The position numbers and the translations under genes are program-made. Shown here one piece after another: positions 50,100-58,801 of a DNA stretch of 64,000 nucleotides. How positions within the stretch are numbered: the first letter of the stretch is position 1; the number at the start of each line of letters is the position of its first letter. The stretch is taken from contig JAOYTL010000012.1 in NCBI GenBank assembly GCA_025846845.1, positions 1-64,000 on the forward strand, written 5' to 3'. The stretch is from Alloboseaceae bacterium BT-24-1. Its GTDB lineage: Bacteria; Pseudomonadota; Alphaproteobacteria; Rhizobiales; Beijerinckiaceae. The notes under the pieces were generated by a model. It did no database searches. It saw only the letters and a list, made by a program, of their open reading frames with translations, and was not told the origin of the DNA.

Positions 50100-50884
50100 G
50101 CGTAGGTCGTCACGAAGCGCCAATCCGCTTTGGCGGCGAGCCGGTTGAACGCCGCGTCGAGGCCGCGCAAGCCGGGCATGCGCTTGAAATACTCATGCCC
50201 CCAAAAGGGCTGGATGTGGACGTCGCGGAAGCCGGCCCGCCGTAGCATCGGCTCGAGCGCGGTGCTGCTGCCGCGGCAGCGATCGTAATAGGCCGGGAAG
50301 AACGGGGCGTTGCCGCCGTCGCGACGCGCCGGGTAGAGCGCCTGCACGATCGCGTGCGAGGCCTTCGTCGGCAAGAGGTGGTTGAGCGCGAAGACCGGCG
50401 CCCACAAGGTCGGGAAGAAAGCGAGACCGATCCCGCCCGGCGCCAGCAAGGCGTGGATGTTGCTCCAGGCGCGCTCGACGTCATGGACGTGCTCGAAGAC
50501 CATGCGCGAGACCATCATATCGAAGCCGCCACGGGCGATATCGGGCTCGGAAAGATCGCCGGCGATGTCGAAGCAGGCGGTGCGCAGGCCGTCCGGCGTC
50601 AAGGCGAGCTCGCCGGCGTCGATATCGTTGACGACGAGGTCGAGCCCGTAGCGACGCGCCTCCTCCACGGTGAACAGCGGATCGCGGCCGCCACCGATCT
50701 CGCAGAGCCGCTGCAGGCCGAACTGGTGCATCAGTGCCAGGATCGTCGCTTCGTAATGATCCCAGGCCCAGCTGGAATGCCAATCGGGCTGGAGTCCGGC
50801 GAAGAAGCTCTCGAGCGAGCCCCGGCCCGTCGCAGCGGCGCCCTGCGGCCGCTGCGCCCGACGATCGGCCAACGCCATCGACAT
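50072..50884 (-). CDS. SAM-dependent methyltransferase
   Basis: 270 aa. Class I methyltransferase fold: LCEIGGGRDPLF (motif I, about 60-71), LVVNDIDAGEL, and FDMMVSRMVFEHVHD with the following LLAPGGIGLAFFP. Its position at the end of the EPS cluster, convergent with the polymerase, suggests capping or decorating a glycan; that is inference. Confidence 0.82.
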   Translation of the reverse strand: MSMALADRRAQRPQGAAATGRGSLESFFAGLQPDWHSSWAWDHYEATILALMHQFGLQRLCEIGGGRDPLFTVEEARRYGLDLVVNDIDAGELALTPDGLRTACFDIAGDLSEPDIARGGFDMMVSRMVFEHVHDVERAWSNIHALLAPGGIGLAFFPTLWAPVFALNHLLPTKASHAIVQALYPARRDGGNAPFFPAYYDRCRGSSTALEPMLRRAGFRDVHIQPFWGHEYFKRMPGLRGLDAAFNRLAAKADWRFVTTYAYVVVRKER

Positions 50885-51030
50885 GACGGTATGTCCCGCT
50901 TCCCGCTAGTGAGGCGATGACCCTGCCCGTGTGGCCGAAGCAACGCAATCACAGCCCCCAAAAGCGGTTAACATGCGATTGGCCCGGCCGCCCCGAACGA
51001 GATGCGCGCTCCTTCCGGACGTCCTGCGCC

Positions 51031-52035
51031 TCAGCCCGCCGCGCCGGCGAGCTCTTTCTGCCGGATGCAAGCGACGCTGTGGCCGGGGCCGACCTCCTCG
51101 ATCGGCGGGATCGCGCTGGCGCAGGCCTCGATGACATGCGGACAGCGCGTCCGGAAGACGCAGCCCGAGGGCGGATTCAGCGGGCTCGGAATGTCGCCCT
51201 TCAGGATCACGCGCTCGCGCTTGGCGCCGGGGTCAGGCACCGGCGCGGCCGAGAGCAGCACCTTGGTGTAGGGGTGGCGCGGATTGGCGTAGACCTCCTG
51301 CGCCGGGCCCTTCTCCATGATCCGGCCGAGATAGAGCACGACGATATCGTCGCAGAGATATTCGACGACCGAGAGATCATGGCTGATGAAGACCATGGTC
51401 AGGCCGAGTTCGCGCTGCAGCTCCTGAATCAGGTTGAGCACTTGCGCCTGCACCGAGACATCGAGCGCCGAAACCGGCTCGTCGGCGATGATCAATTCCG
51501 GCTCGACCGCGAGCGCCCGGGCGATGCCGATACGCTGGCGCTGGCCGCCGGAGAACTCGTGCGGATAGCGCCTGGCATGGTCGGGATTGAGGCCGACCCG
51601 GCCGAGCAGCTCGGCGATCCGCGCTTCGCGCGCCTTGCCGCGCGCCAGCCTGTGCGTATCGATCGCCTCGCCGATGATCTCGCCGACGCGCATGCGCGGA
51701 TTGAGGCTGGAATACGGGTCCTGGAAGATGATCTGCAGGCGGCGGCGATAGCCGCGCAGCGCCTTCTCCGAGAGCCCGAACAGGTCGACGCCGTCGAACA
51801 CCGCCTCTCCGCCTGACGGCTCGACGAGGCGCAATATGCAGCGCCCCACCGTCGTCTTACCCGAGCCGGATTCGCCGACGATACCGACGATGCTACCGCG
51901 GCCGACCTCGAAGGAGACGTCCGAGACGGCGCGAACCTCGCCGCCACGCGTCGGGAAGACCTTCTGGAGATTGCGGACGGAGAGCAGCGGCGCTTCCGTC
52001 TTGCCCGCTTGGGCGGGCGTGCTTGCAGCGGTCAC
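51031..52035 (-). CDS. Oligopeptide/dipeptide-type ABC transporter ATPase (DppF-like)
   Basis: 334 aa, GTG start at 52035 overlapping the upstream ATPase stop (GTGA). Walker A GESGSGKTT, ABC signature FSGGQRQRIGIARAL, Walker B LIIADEPVSALD. The C-terminal OPT domain (about 260-330) has Cys in CVFRTRCPHV, as in the Fe-S-binding OppD/F family. Last gene of the transport operon. Confidence 0.94.
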   Translation of the reverse strand: MTAASTPAQAGKTEAPLLSVRNLQKVFPTRGGEVRAVSDVSFEVGRGSIVGIVGESGSGKTTVGRCILRLVEPSGGEAVFDGVDLFGLSEKALRGYRRRLQIIFQDPYSSLNPRMRVGEIIGEAIDTHRLARGKAREARIAELLGRVGLNPDHARRYPHEFSGGQRQRIGIARALAVEPELIIADEPVSALDVSVQAQVLNLIQELQRELGLTMVFISHDLSVVEYLCDDIVVLYLGRIMEKGPAQEVYANPRHPYTKVLLSAAPVPDPGAKRERVILKGDIPSPLNPPSGCVFRTRCPHVIEACASAIPPIEEVGPGHSVACIRQKELAGAAG

Positions 52036-53084
52036 AGCGCGTCGTGCCTCCAGCAGCGAGTAAGATGGGCGGCCGCGACGTCGATCAGCGGCGGCGCATC
52101 TTGCGTGCAGCGCTCCTCGACCAGCGGGCAGCGCGGTGCGTAGCTGCAGCCGGGCGGCAAAGCGAGCGGGCTCGGGACATTGCCGAGGATGGCGTTGAGC
52201 AGAGCTCTACCCTGACCGGGGATGCGGTCGCGCCGGGCATCGGGAATGCAGGCGAGCAGGCCGCGCGTATAGGGATGGCGCTGGCGCGCGAACAGGCCGC
52301 CGACCGGCCCCTGCTCGACGACGCGCCCGGCATACATCACCGCGACCTCATGGGCGATCTCGGCGACGACGCCGAGATTATGGGTGATGAACAGGATGCT
52401 CATGCCGATCTCGGCCTGGAGCCGGCGCAGCAGGTCGAGGATCTGCGCCTGGATGGTGACGTCGAGCGCGGTCGTCGGCTCGTCGGCGATCAGCAGCGAG
52501 GGATTGCAGGACAAGGCCAGCGCGATCATCACGCGCTGGCGCATGCCGCCTGACATTTCGTGCGGATACTGCGCGAGGCGCCGCTCGGCCGCGGGTATCT
52601 CGACCAGTTCCAGCATCTCCTTGGCCCGCGCCCGCGCCTGGCTGCGCGACATATTCTCGTGCAGCAGGATCATCTCCATGATCTGGTCGCCGACGGTGAA
52701 GAGCGGGTTGAGGCTCGTCATCGGCTCCTGGAAGATCATGGCGATCTCGCTGCCGCGGATGGCGCGCATCCGCTTCAGCGGAACTTGCGCGAGGTCGACG
52801 GTCTCGCCGCTGCGCAACCGGTAGAGAATGCGCCCGCCGACGATGCGGCCGGGATCGGCGAGCAGCCGCATGATGGTGAGGCTTGTCACCGATTTGCCGG
52901 AGCCGGATTCGCCGACCACCGCCAGCGTCTGGCCGCGGCGCAGCGAGAAGCTGACGCCGTCGACCGACTTGATCGCGCTCGAGCCGATGAGGAAGTGGGT
53001 CTGCAGGTCCTCGACCTTGAGCAGGATGTCGTCATCGACGCGCGGCGCGGCGACGGCGGCGGGTTCCATGGTCGCCATCGTCAC
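52032..53084 (-). CDS. Oligopeptide/dipeptide-type ABC transporter ATPase (DppD-like)
   Basis: 350 aa from a GTG at 53084 (overlapping the permease stop) or from ATGs a few codons later. Walker A GESGSGKSV, signature MSGGMRQRVMIALAL, Walker B LLIADEPTTALD. C-terminal OPT segment with CSYAPRCPLVEERC. Pairs with the DppF-like ATPase. Confidence 0.94.
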   Translation of the reverse strand: MTMATMEPAAVAAPRVDDDILLKVEDLQTHFLIGSSAIKSVDGVSFSLRRGQTLAVVGESGSGKSVTSLTIMRLLADPGRIVGGRILYRLRSGETVDLAQVPLKRMRAIRGSEIAMIFQEPMTSLNPLFTVGDQIMEMILLHENMSRSQARARAKEMLELVEIPAAERRLAQYPHEMSGGMRQRVMIALALSCNPSLLIADEPTTALDVTIQAQILDLLRRLQAEIGMSILFITHNLGVVAEIAHEVAVMYAGRVVEQGPVGGLFARQRHPYTRGLLACIPDARRDRIPGQGRALLNAILGNVPSPLALPPGCSYAPRCPLVEERCTQDAPPLIDVAAAHLTRCWRHDAL

Positions 53085-53941
53085 AGGTCCTTTCGCAGGC
53101 GCGGATCGAGCAGATCGCGCAAGCCGTCGCCGACCAGCTGCAGCGACAGGACGGTCAGCACGATCGCGGCGCCGGGGAAGAGCATCATCCAGTCGGCCTG
53201 GCCGATATATTGCCGCCCGCCGGCGATCATCGTGCCCCAGGTCGGGATTTCCGGGCTGACGCCGACGCCGAGGAAGGACAGGCTCGCCTCGGCCAGCATC
53301 GCATAGGCGAAGATGAAGCTGGCCTGGACCAGGATCGGCGAAACCAGGTTGCGCAGCACATGGCGCGTCATGATCCGCCAGGTCGGTACGCCGAGCGCGC
53401 GCGCCGCCTCGACATAGGGCAATTCGCGGATGATCAGCGTCGAGGCCCGCACGATGCGGGCAAGGCGCGGCGCATAGACGATCCCGAGCGCAACGATCAC
53501 GGTCGCAAGCGAAGGGCCGAGCGCCGCGACGAGCGAGATCGCCAGCAGGATGTCGGGGAAGGCCATCATCGCGTCGATGATGCGGGCGATCACGCCGTCG
53601 AACCGGCGGAAGAAGCCGGCCATCAGGCCGAGCGTGATGCCGAGCACGGCGGCGAGCGCGGTCGCGGCCGCCCCGACCAGAAGCGAGAGCTGGCCGGCAT
53701 AGATGGTGCGGCTGAAGACGTCGCGGCCGAACTCGTCGGTGCCGAAGAACCAGCGCTCGCTCGGCGCCTTCAGGCGGTTGACCACCGAGAGCCGGCTCGG
53801 CGAATAGGGCGCGATCAGCGGCGCGAGGATCGCCAGCAAGGCGATGACGGTGAGGACGATGAGGCCGATCACCAGCGTCTTGCGCTGCAGGATCAGGCTG
53901 GCGAGCCGCGGGCGGCCGGCGGGCGAAGCAGGAGCGGCCAT
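53081..53941 (-). CDS. Oligopeptide-type ABC permease (DppC-like)
   Basis: 286 aa from the ATG at 53941, whose ATGA overlaps the stop of the DppB-like gene. An N-terminal helix, the DppC family region APSERWFFGTDEFGRDVFSR, then five helices with the EAA loop EAARALGVPTWRIMTRHVLR. Translational coupling runs through the whole operon. Confidence 0.93.
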   Translation of the reverse strand: MAAPASPAGRPRLASLILQRKTLVIGLIVLTVIALLAILAPLIAPYSPSRLSVVNRLKAPSERWFFGTDEFGRDVFSRTIYAGQLSLLVGAAATALAAVLGITLGLMAGFFRRFDGVIARIIDAMMAFPDILLAISLVAALGPSLATVIVALGIVYAPRLARIVRASTLIIRELPYVEAARALGVPTWRIMTRHVLRNLVSPILVQASFIFAYAMLAEASLSFLGVGVSPEIPTWGTMIAGGRQYIGQADWMMLFPGAAIVLTVLSLQLVGDGLRDLLDPRLRKDL

Positions 53942-54882
53942 CAGTAGCGCACCCTTGGATCGATCGCGAGGTAGAGCATGTCGATCAGGAAGTTGATCAG
54001 CACATAGAGGGCGGCGATGACGAGGAGCGCGCCCTGGATGACCGGATAGTCGCGGCGCAGCACCGCCGAGACGACGAGATTGCCGATGCCCGGCAGGCTG
54101 AACACCGTCTCCGTCACCACCGCGCCGGAGATCAGCAGCGCTGCGGTCAGGCCGACCACGGTCAGCACCGGGATCAGCGCGTTCTTGAAGGCGTGCTTCA
54201 TCACCACGCCCCACTCGCCCATGCCCTTGGAGCGGGCGGTGCGGACATAGTCGTCGTTCAGCACGTCGAGCATCGAGGCGCGGGTGAAGCGGGTGATCAG
54301 CGCCGAGGAGACGATCCCGAGCGCCAGGGCCGGCAGGACGAGATGGCGCAGCCGCTCCAGGAAGGAGGCGTCGGGGCCGCCATAGCCGGAGGCCGGCATC
54401 CAGCCATAGCGCACGGCGAAGACCTGTATCAGGATCAGGCCGAGCCAGAAGCTCGGAATGCTCGCGGCGAACATGGCGAAGGTGGTGGCGAGCTGGTCGA
54501 ACAGCGAGCCGCGCCTGTAGGCCGAGAGGATGCCGACCGGCAGCGCGATCGCGCTGGCGATCAGGATCGAGAACAGGGTCAGGAAGAAAGTCGGCTCGGC
54601 CCGCTCGGCAAGCGCGCTCAGCACCGGCATGTTGAGGAAGATCGACTGGCCGAGATCGCCGCGCAGCATCTGGCCAAGAAACAGCACGTATTGCGTCGAC
54701 AGCGATTGGTCGAGGCCGAGACGGCTGCGCAGGCCGGCGATGTCGGCGGCCGTCGCGTCGGGGCCCAGCATCACTGCAGCCGGGTCGCCGGGGGCGACGC
54801 GGACGATGATGAAGACGATCGTCACGACGGTGAACATCACCGCGAGCATGCCGAGGATGCGCTGCATCACATATCGCGTCAT
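53941..54882 (-). CDS. Oligopeptide-type ABC permease (DppB-like)
   Basis: 313 aa from the ATG at 54882 (MTRYVMQRILGMLAVM). Six helices; PGDPAAVMLG and the EAA-type loop RTARSKGMGEWGVVMKHAFK are typical. It is 121 bp downstream of the solute-binding protein gene. Confidence 0.93.
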   Translation of the reverse strand: MTRYVMQRILGMLAVMFTVVTIVFIIVRVAPGDPAAVMLGPDATAADIAGLRSRLGLDQSLSTQYVLFLGQMLRGDLGQSIFLNMPVLSALAERAEPTFFLTLFSILIASAIALPVGILSAYRRGSLFDQLATTFAMFAASIPSFWLGLILIQVFAVRYGWMPASGYGGPDASFLERLRHLVLPALALGIVSSALITRFTRASMLDVLNDDYVRTARSKGMGEWGVVMKHAFKNALIPVLTVVGLTAALLISGAVVTETVFSLPGIGNLVVSAVLRRDYPVIQGALLVIAALYVLINFLIDMLYLAIDPRVRY

Positions 54883-55003
54883 CGCGTGCCGGCTCCCTAT
54901 TGCTTCATCGAGGCTTCGCCTCGGCCATGAACGCAGGCCCGTGGCCGCGCACAAGGCACGGTCACGGGCGTCTCAGAGGTGGCCCAAAGGCCGCATCAGT
55001 CGC

Positions 55004-56533
55004 TCAGGGCTTGAGCGAGGCGTTCCAGAAGTACGGCCAGGGCGAGGCCGTATAGCCGGCCAGGCGCGGCGCCTTGGCGCTGAGGGCGGCGAAGTCACCG
55101 ACCTTGTAGAAGGGCGCCTCGTCGAAGATCAGCTTCTGCAAATCGGCGAAGATCGCGACGCGCTTCTTCTCGTCCGACTCGGCATTGAGGGCCGAGAGCA
55201 GCTTGTTCTTGGCCTCGCTCGCCCACCAGCCGGGATAGCTGTCGGGCAGCGGCGCGATCAGGGCAGGCTCGGCCAGGAACGGGCTGTGGGTGATGAAGAT
55301 GTCCCACAGGGCCGGTTCCGCCCGGCGCTGCACCAAAGTCGCCCAGTCGACGACCTGCAGGTCGACCTTGACGCCGGCGGCCTTGAGGTATTCGGCCGCG
55401 ACCTGCGCCATCTTGTAGTGGAACTCGTATTGCCGGCTGGTCAGGATGCGGATCGGCGCGCCGTCATATTTGGCGGTCTTGGCGAGGGCCTTGGCCTTGT
55501 CGGCGTCGCCCTGGTTGTAAGCCTTGATGCCGGCATCGCTGCGCCAGGCATAGCCCTCCGGGTACATGGCGCCGTCGAGCTTGTAGAATTCGGGCTTGCC
55601 GAAGGCTGCGGCCAGCATGTCCTCGGCGTTGAGCGCCGTCTGGACAGCCTTGCGCATGTCCTTCGATGTCATCATACCCTGCTTGTTGTTCATGATGAAC
55701 ATCGGCCAGCCGAAGCCCTGCATCAGCACCGGCTCGGTCTTGGCCTGGCCCTTCAGCCGGTCATAGGCCTCGACCGGGATCAGATCGGCGAAGTCGAACT
55801 GCCCGGCAAGCGCGCCCTCGACGCGGGTGTTCGCGTCGGGCACGGGTACGAAGCGGATCTCGTCGAGATATTGCTTGCGGGCGCCGCCGAAGCCATCGGG
55901 CTCGCCCTGGCGCTGCTTGTAGCCGTCGAAGCGGGTCAGCTGGATGTACTGGTCGGGCTTGCGCTCCTTGAGCTGGTAGGGCCCGGTGCCGATCACCTCC
56001 TTGATCGGGTTCTCCATCTTGTCGGCCGGCATGATCACCGCGGCCGAATTGTTGAAGGCGAGCAGCGCAGTCAGCGGCGCGAACGGGGCCTTCAGCGTGA
56101 TCTTGACCGTCTTCTCGTCAGTGGCCTCGATCGCGGCGATGTTGTCGGCGACGAGCTTGCCGCGCGAGGCCAGTTCGGTCCAGCGCTTCAGCGAAGCGAC
56201 GACGTCCTGCGCGGTCATCGCCTTGCCGTTATGGAAGGTAACGCCCTGGCGCAGCGGGATGGTGTAGACCTTGCCGCCGTCGCTGATCTGCGGAAGCGTC
56301 TCGGCCAGCAGCGGGGTCAACGCCCAGTTCCTGTCGAAGGTGTAGAGCGTCTCGTAGAAGTGCTGGGTGATCATCCCCAGCAGGTCGCCGGCGGCGACCA
56401 TCGGGTCGAGCGTGTTGGGCTCGCCGATGGTGGCGACGTTGATCGCGCCGCCCTTCTGCTGGGCGAGAGCCGGTGCTCCAGCGACTGCAACGGCGAGCGC
56501 CGCCGCACCGATCCGGGCCAATTTCTGCAACAT
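55004..56533 (-). CDS. Family-5 extracellular solute-binding protein
   Basis: 509 aa. Signal peptide (about 1-24, ending PALAQ) and the SBP_bac_5 fold, opening GGAINVATIGEPNTLDP and containing YTIPLRQGVTFHNGKAMTAQ. Captures a peptide or other small ligand in the periplasm for the downstream permeases. The ligand is not indicated, but the two upstream enzymes imply a cyclic amide or acid-type substrate. Confidence 0.92.
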   Translation of the reverse strand: MLQKLARIGAAALAVAVAGAPALAQQKGGAINVATIGEPNTLDPMVAAGDLLGMITQHFYETLYTFDRNWALTPLLAETLPQISDGGKVYTIPLRQGVTFHNGKAMTAQDVVASLKRWTELASRGKLVADNIAAIEATDEKTVKITLKAPFAPLTALLAFNNSAAVIMPADKMENPIKEVIGTGPYQLKERKPDQYIQLTRFDGYKQRQGEPDGFGGARKQYLDEIRFVPVPDANTRVEGALAGQFDFADLIPVEAYDRLKGQAKTEPVLMQGFGWPMFIMNNKQGMMTSKDMRKAVQTALNAEDMLAAAFGKPEFYKLDGAMYPEGYAWRSDAGIKAYNQGDADKAKALAKTAKYDGAPIRILTSRQYEFHYKMAQVAAEYLKAAGVKVDLQVVDWATLVQRRAEPALWDIFITHSPFLAEPALIAPLPDSYPGWWASEAKNKLLSALNAESDEKKRVAIFADLQKLIFDEAPFYKVGDFAALSAKAPRLAGYTASPWPYFWNASLKP

Positions 56534-56589
56534 CTCAAGTCCTCCCAGTTTTCTTGGCTGTTGGTCTTCGGAAAATTGCGCGTGGTCTG

Positions 56590-57348
56590 TCAGCGTCGGC
56601 CGATCGTCTCCACGACATGGGCCAGTTGCTCGACCACGGCAGCGGTGATGGCCTCGCCTTTCTCGCGGGTGGCGAGCGACGGGTCGCCGACGACGCCGGT
56701 ACCGCCGGACATCTCGTGCATCGAGCGGAAGAGGGCGCCGCGGGCCGGCAGGATCATGTCGGCATTGGCCCAGTCATGGGTCTCGACATAGCTCATCCCC
56801 GAGACCAGCGCGGAGCGGACGCTACCCGGCGCGCCGAGCAGCATCAGCGAGGTCTCGAACTCGCAGGCATGGTTGACGCCGGCGAAGGCGCTTTCACGGA
56901 TGGCGCCGAGCTCCTTGGCGGCGAGCCGCCACCAGGTCAGGAAGGCGACGCGGCACTCGCGGTGCTTCGTGCCGAAAGTCTCCAGCAGCACCTGGCCGAT
57001 CGCCTGGTTGCCGCCATGGCTGTTGAACAGCACGATGTTGCGGAAGCCGTGGCGGGCGACGCTCTCCAGGATGTCGCCGACATAGGCCAGGAAGGTCTCG
57101 TGGCGGACGCTGAGCGTGCCGGCGAAATCCATGTGGTGCTCGGAGCAGCAGATTTTGACCTGCGGCAGGATCAGCACCCGCTCGCCAAGCTTCCGCTCCA
57201 GCGCCTGCAGGAAATGGTCGCCGATGACGGCGTCGGTCTCCAGCGGCAGATGCGGGCCGTGCTGCTCGATCGCGGCGACGTTCAGCACGACCGGGATGTC
57301 GCGATCGAGCGCGGCGACCTCATCGGTCGTCAGGGTTTCCCAACGCAT
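56590..57348 (-). CDS. Creatininase-family amidohydrolase
   Basis: 252 aa from the ATG at 57348 (MRWETLTTDEVAALDRDI). Metal-site motifs of the creatininase fold: AIEQHGPHLPLETDAVIGD near residues 25-43, and NSHGGNQA. The catalytic Glu lies in NHACEFETSL. The family opens cyclic amides and related bonds; substrates outside creatinine are mostly unknown. 16 bp after the enolase-superfamily gene. Confidence 0.9.
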   Translation of the reverse strand: MRWETLTTDEVAALDRDIPVVLNVAAIEQHGPHLPLETDAVIGDHFLQALERKLGERVLILPQVKICCSEHHMDFAGTLSVRHETFLAYVGDILESVARHGFRNIVLFNSHGGNQAIGQVLLETFGTKHRECRVAFLTWWRLAAKELGAIRESAFAGVNHACEFETSLMLLGAPGSVRSALVSGMSYVETHDWANADMILPARGALFRSMHEMSGGTGVVGDPSLATREKGEAITAAVVEQLAHVVETIGRR

Positions 57349-57364
57349 GGTGTGAACTCGCTGT

Positions 57365-58513
57365 TCAGGAGATCGTGCGGCCGCCGACGCGGAAGCGCGC
57401 GATCGCGGCTTCGTCGAGGGTGATGCCGAGGCCCGGCCCCTCGTCGGGGATGCGCACATGCGGCGGCTCGAAGGCGAGCGGCCTCACGAGCAGGTCGTGG
57501 CTGCGGATCATCCGGCCGAAGATGTCGCTCGGCCAGACGCAGCTCTTCGCCGCCGCGGCCTGATGCACATACATCGCCTCGAGGATGCCGAGGTCGACCT
57601 CCGAGCCGTGCCAGCAATAGACGCCGGCGGTCGAGGCGATGTGGTCGAGCGCCTGGAATTTGGCGAGGCCGCAATTGAAGTTGAAGCCGTCGACCGCGCC
57701 ATGGGCGATGGCGTTGATCGCGTCATGCGGGCGTTGGCCCTGATAGACATAGGGCAGCGAGACGTGCAGCACGATCGGGATCGAGGAGAAGCGGCGCAGC
57801 TCCGCGAAATCCTGCAGCATCCAGCGTGGCAGCGGATCCTCCAGCAAGAGGACGTTGCCGACCTTCTCCAGCTCCCGGATGATCGGGCGCGCATTGCCGG
57901 AATTCTCCCAGCGCTGGTTGGGATCGAAGATCACCTTCATGCCGGGCGCGTATTCCTTGATGCGCGCACACCAGCCGGCGACATCGTCCTCGAGGTCGCA
58001 TTTGAACTTGATGACCTTGTAGCCCTGCTCGAAATAGCGCTTCACCCAGGGGCCGACTTCCTCCTGGGTGCGGTGGCTCGACCAGGCGCTGACATTGACG
58101 CGGTCGCGGATGGCGCCGCCGAGCAGCCGATGCATCGGCACGCCGAGCGTCTTGGCGTAAGCGTCCCAGATCACGCATTCGAAGCCGTCGTATTCGCGGC
58201 AGAGCGGCAGCGGCAGGTCCTGTAGCGGCAGGTCGAAGACCGACTGGCCGATCAGATTGGCGCAGATCGCCTCGATGCGCGGCCATTCATGATCGCGATA
58301 GAACTCGCCGATGCCGACGACACCGTTCTTCAGCGTCATCCGGACGATGAGCTTGGGCAACTCGTCGAACTGGACGCTCCAGCTCGCCTTGCCGCCGACC
58401 GGCAGCATGTGGAGCGGCTTGGCCAGGGTCTCGGAGTTGATCACGCCGGGATGGGCGGGGACGACGACCTCGTCGAACTGGAAGGAAACGATCGTCCCGT
58501 CGGCTGGCTGCAT
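57365..58513 (-). CDS. Enolase-superfamily (mandelate racemase/MLE-like) enzyme
   Basis: 382 aa. N-terminal capping domain and TIM barrel: KFKCDLEDD carries the acid/base Lys, DPNQRW the first metal Asp, and LLEDPLP the second metal Glu. The third metal ligand expected about 25 residues later is absent (PIVLHVSLP where an acidic residue normally stands). HGSEVDLG near the end resembles the family's seventh-strand motif. First enzyme gene of the operon, preceded by operator-like sequences. Confidence 0.88.
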   Translation of the reverse strand: MQPADGTIVSFQFDEVVVPAHPGVINSETLAKPLHMLPVGGKASWSVQFDELPKLIVRMTLKNGVVGIGEFYRDHEWPRIEAICANLIGQSVFDLPLQDLPLPLCREYDGFECVIWDAYAKTLGVPMHRLLGGAIRDRVNVSAWSSHRTQEEVGPWVKRYFEQGYKVIKFKCDLEDDVAGWCARIKEYAPGMKVIFDPNQRWENSGNARPIIRELEKVGNVLLLEDPLPRWMLQDFAELRRFSSIPIVLHVSLPYVYQGQRPHDAINAIAHGAVDGFNFNCGLAKFQALDHIASTAGVYCWHGSEVDLGILEAMYVHQAAAAKSCVWPSDIFGRMIRSHDLLVRPLAFEPPHVRIPDEGPGLGITLDEAAIARFRVGGRTIS

Positions 58514-58558
58514 TGGCTCGGCTCGTCTTTGTTATTGCGCAAGGCGCGACGGGCCGGG

Positions 58559-58577
58559 AATGTAGCTAGATTACATT
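58559..58577. promoter_or_regulatory. Putative RpiR operator 1
   Basis: AATGTA-GCTAGAT-TACATT, a perfect 6-bp inverted repeat with a 7-bp spacer, 46 bp upstream of the enolase-superfamily gene. A related site lies 215 bp further upstream. Assignment to the adjacent RpiR regulator is inferred from position and repetition. Confidence 0.5.
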
Positions 58578-58704
58578 TACTGTCAATCGAGCCAGCGTGA
58601 TCCGCACGACTCTCCCACCCGACTTCCTGAAAAGGCTGCGATCGAGTGGCGAACTAAAGCGCTCTCGCGCCATCACAAAAATCGAATTATCGCATTGTAT
58701 TTAT

Positions 58705-58716
58705 TGATAATTATCA
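58705..58716. promoter_or_regulatory. AT-rich palindrome between the two operator-like sites
   Basis: TGATAATTATCA is a perfect 12-bp palindrome in the A+T-rich middle of the 288-bp intergenic region. It may be part of the promoter or a third regulator site. Confidence 0.35.
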
Positions 58717-58773
58717 CGCGTCATCGCGACGATAGGTCGCGCCCGCCGCCGCGCCATACCTGTTGATGTCCAG

Positions 58774-58792
58774 AATGTAGCAAAATTACCGG
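58774..58792. promoter_or_regulatory. Putative RpiR operator 2 (degenerate)
   Basis: AATGTA-GCAAAAT-TACCGG shares AATGTAGC and ATTAC with the site at 58559 but its right arm is imperfect. It begins 9 bp after the rpiR stop codon. Confidence 0.4.
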
Positions 58793-58801
58793 ACAGCAGA
58801 C

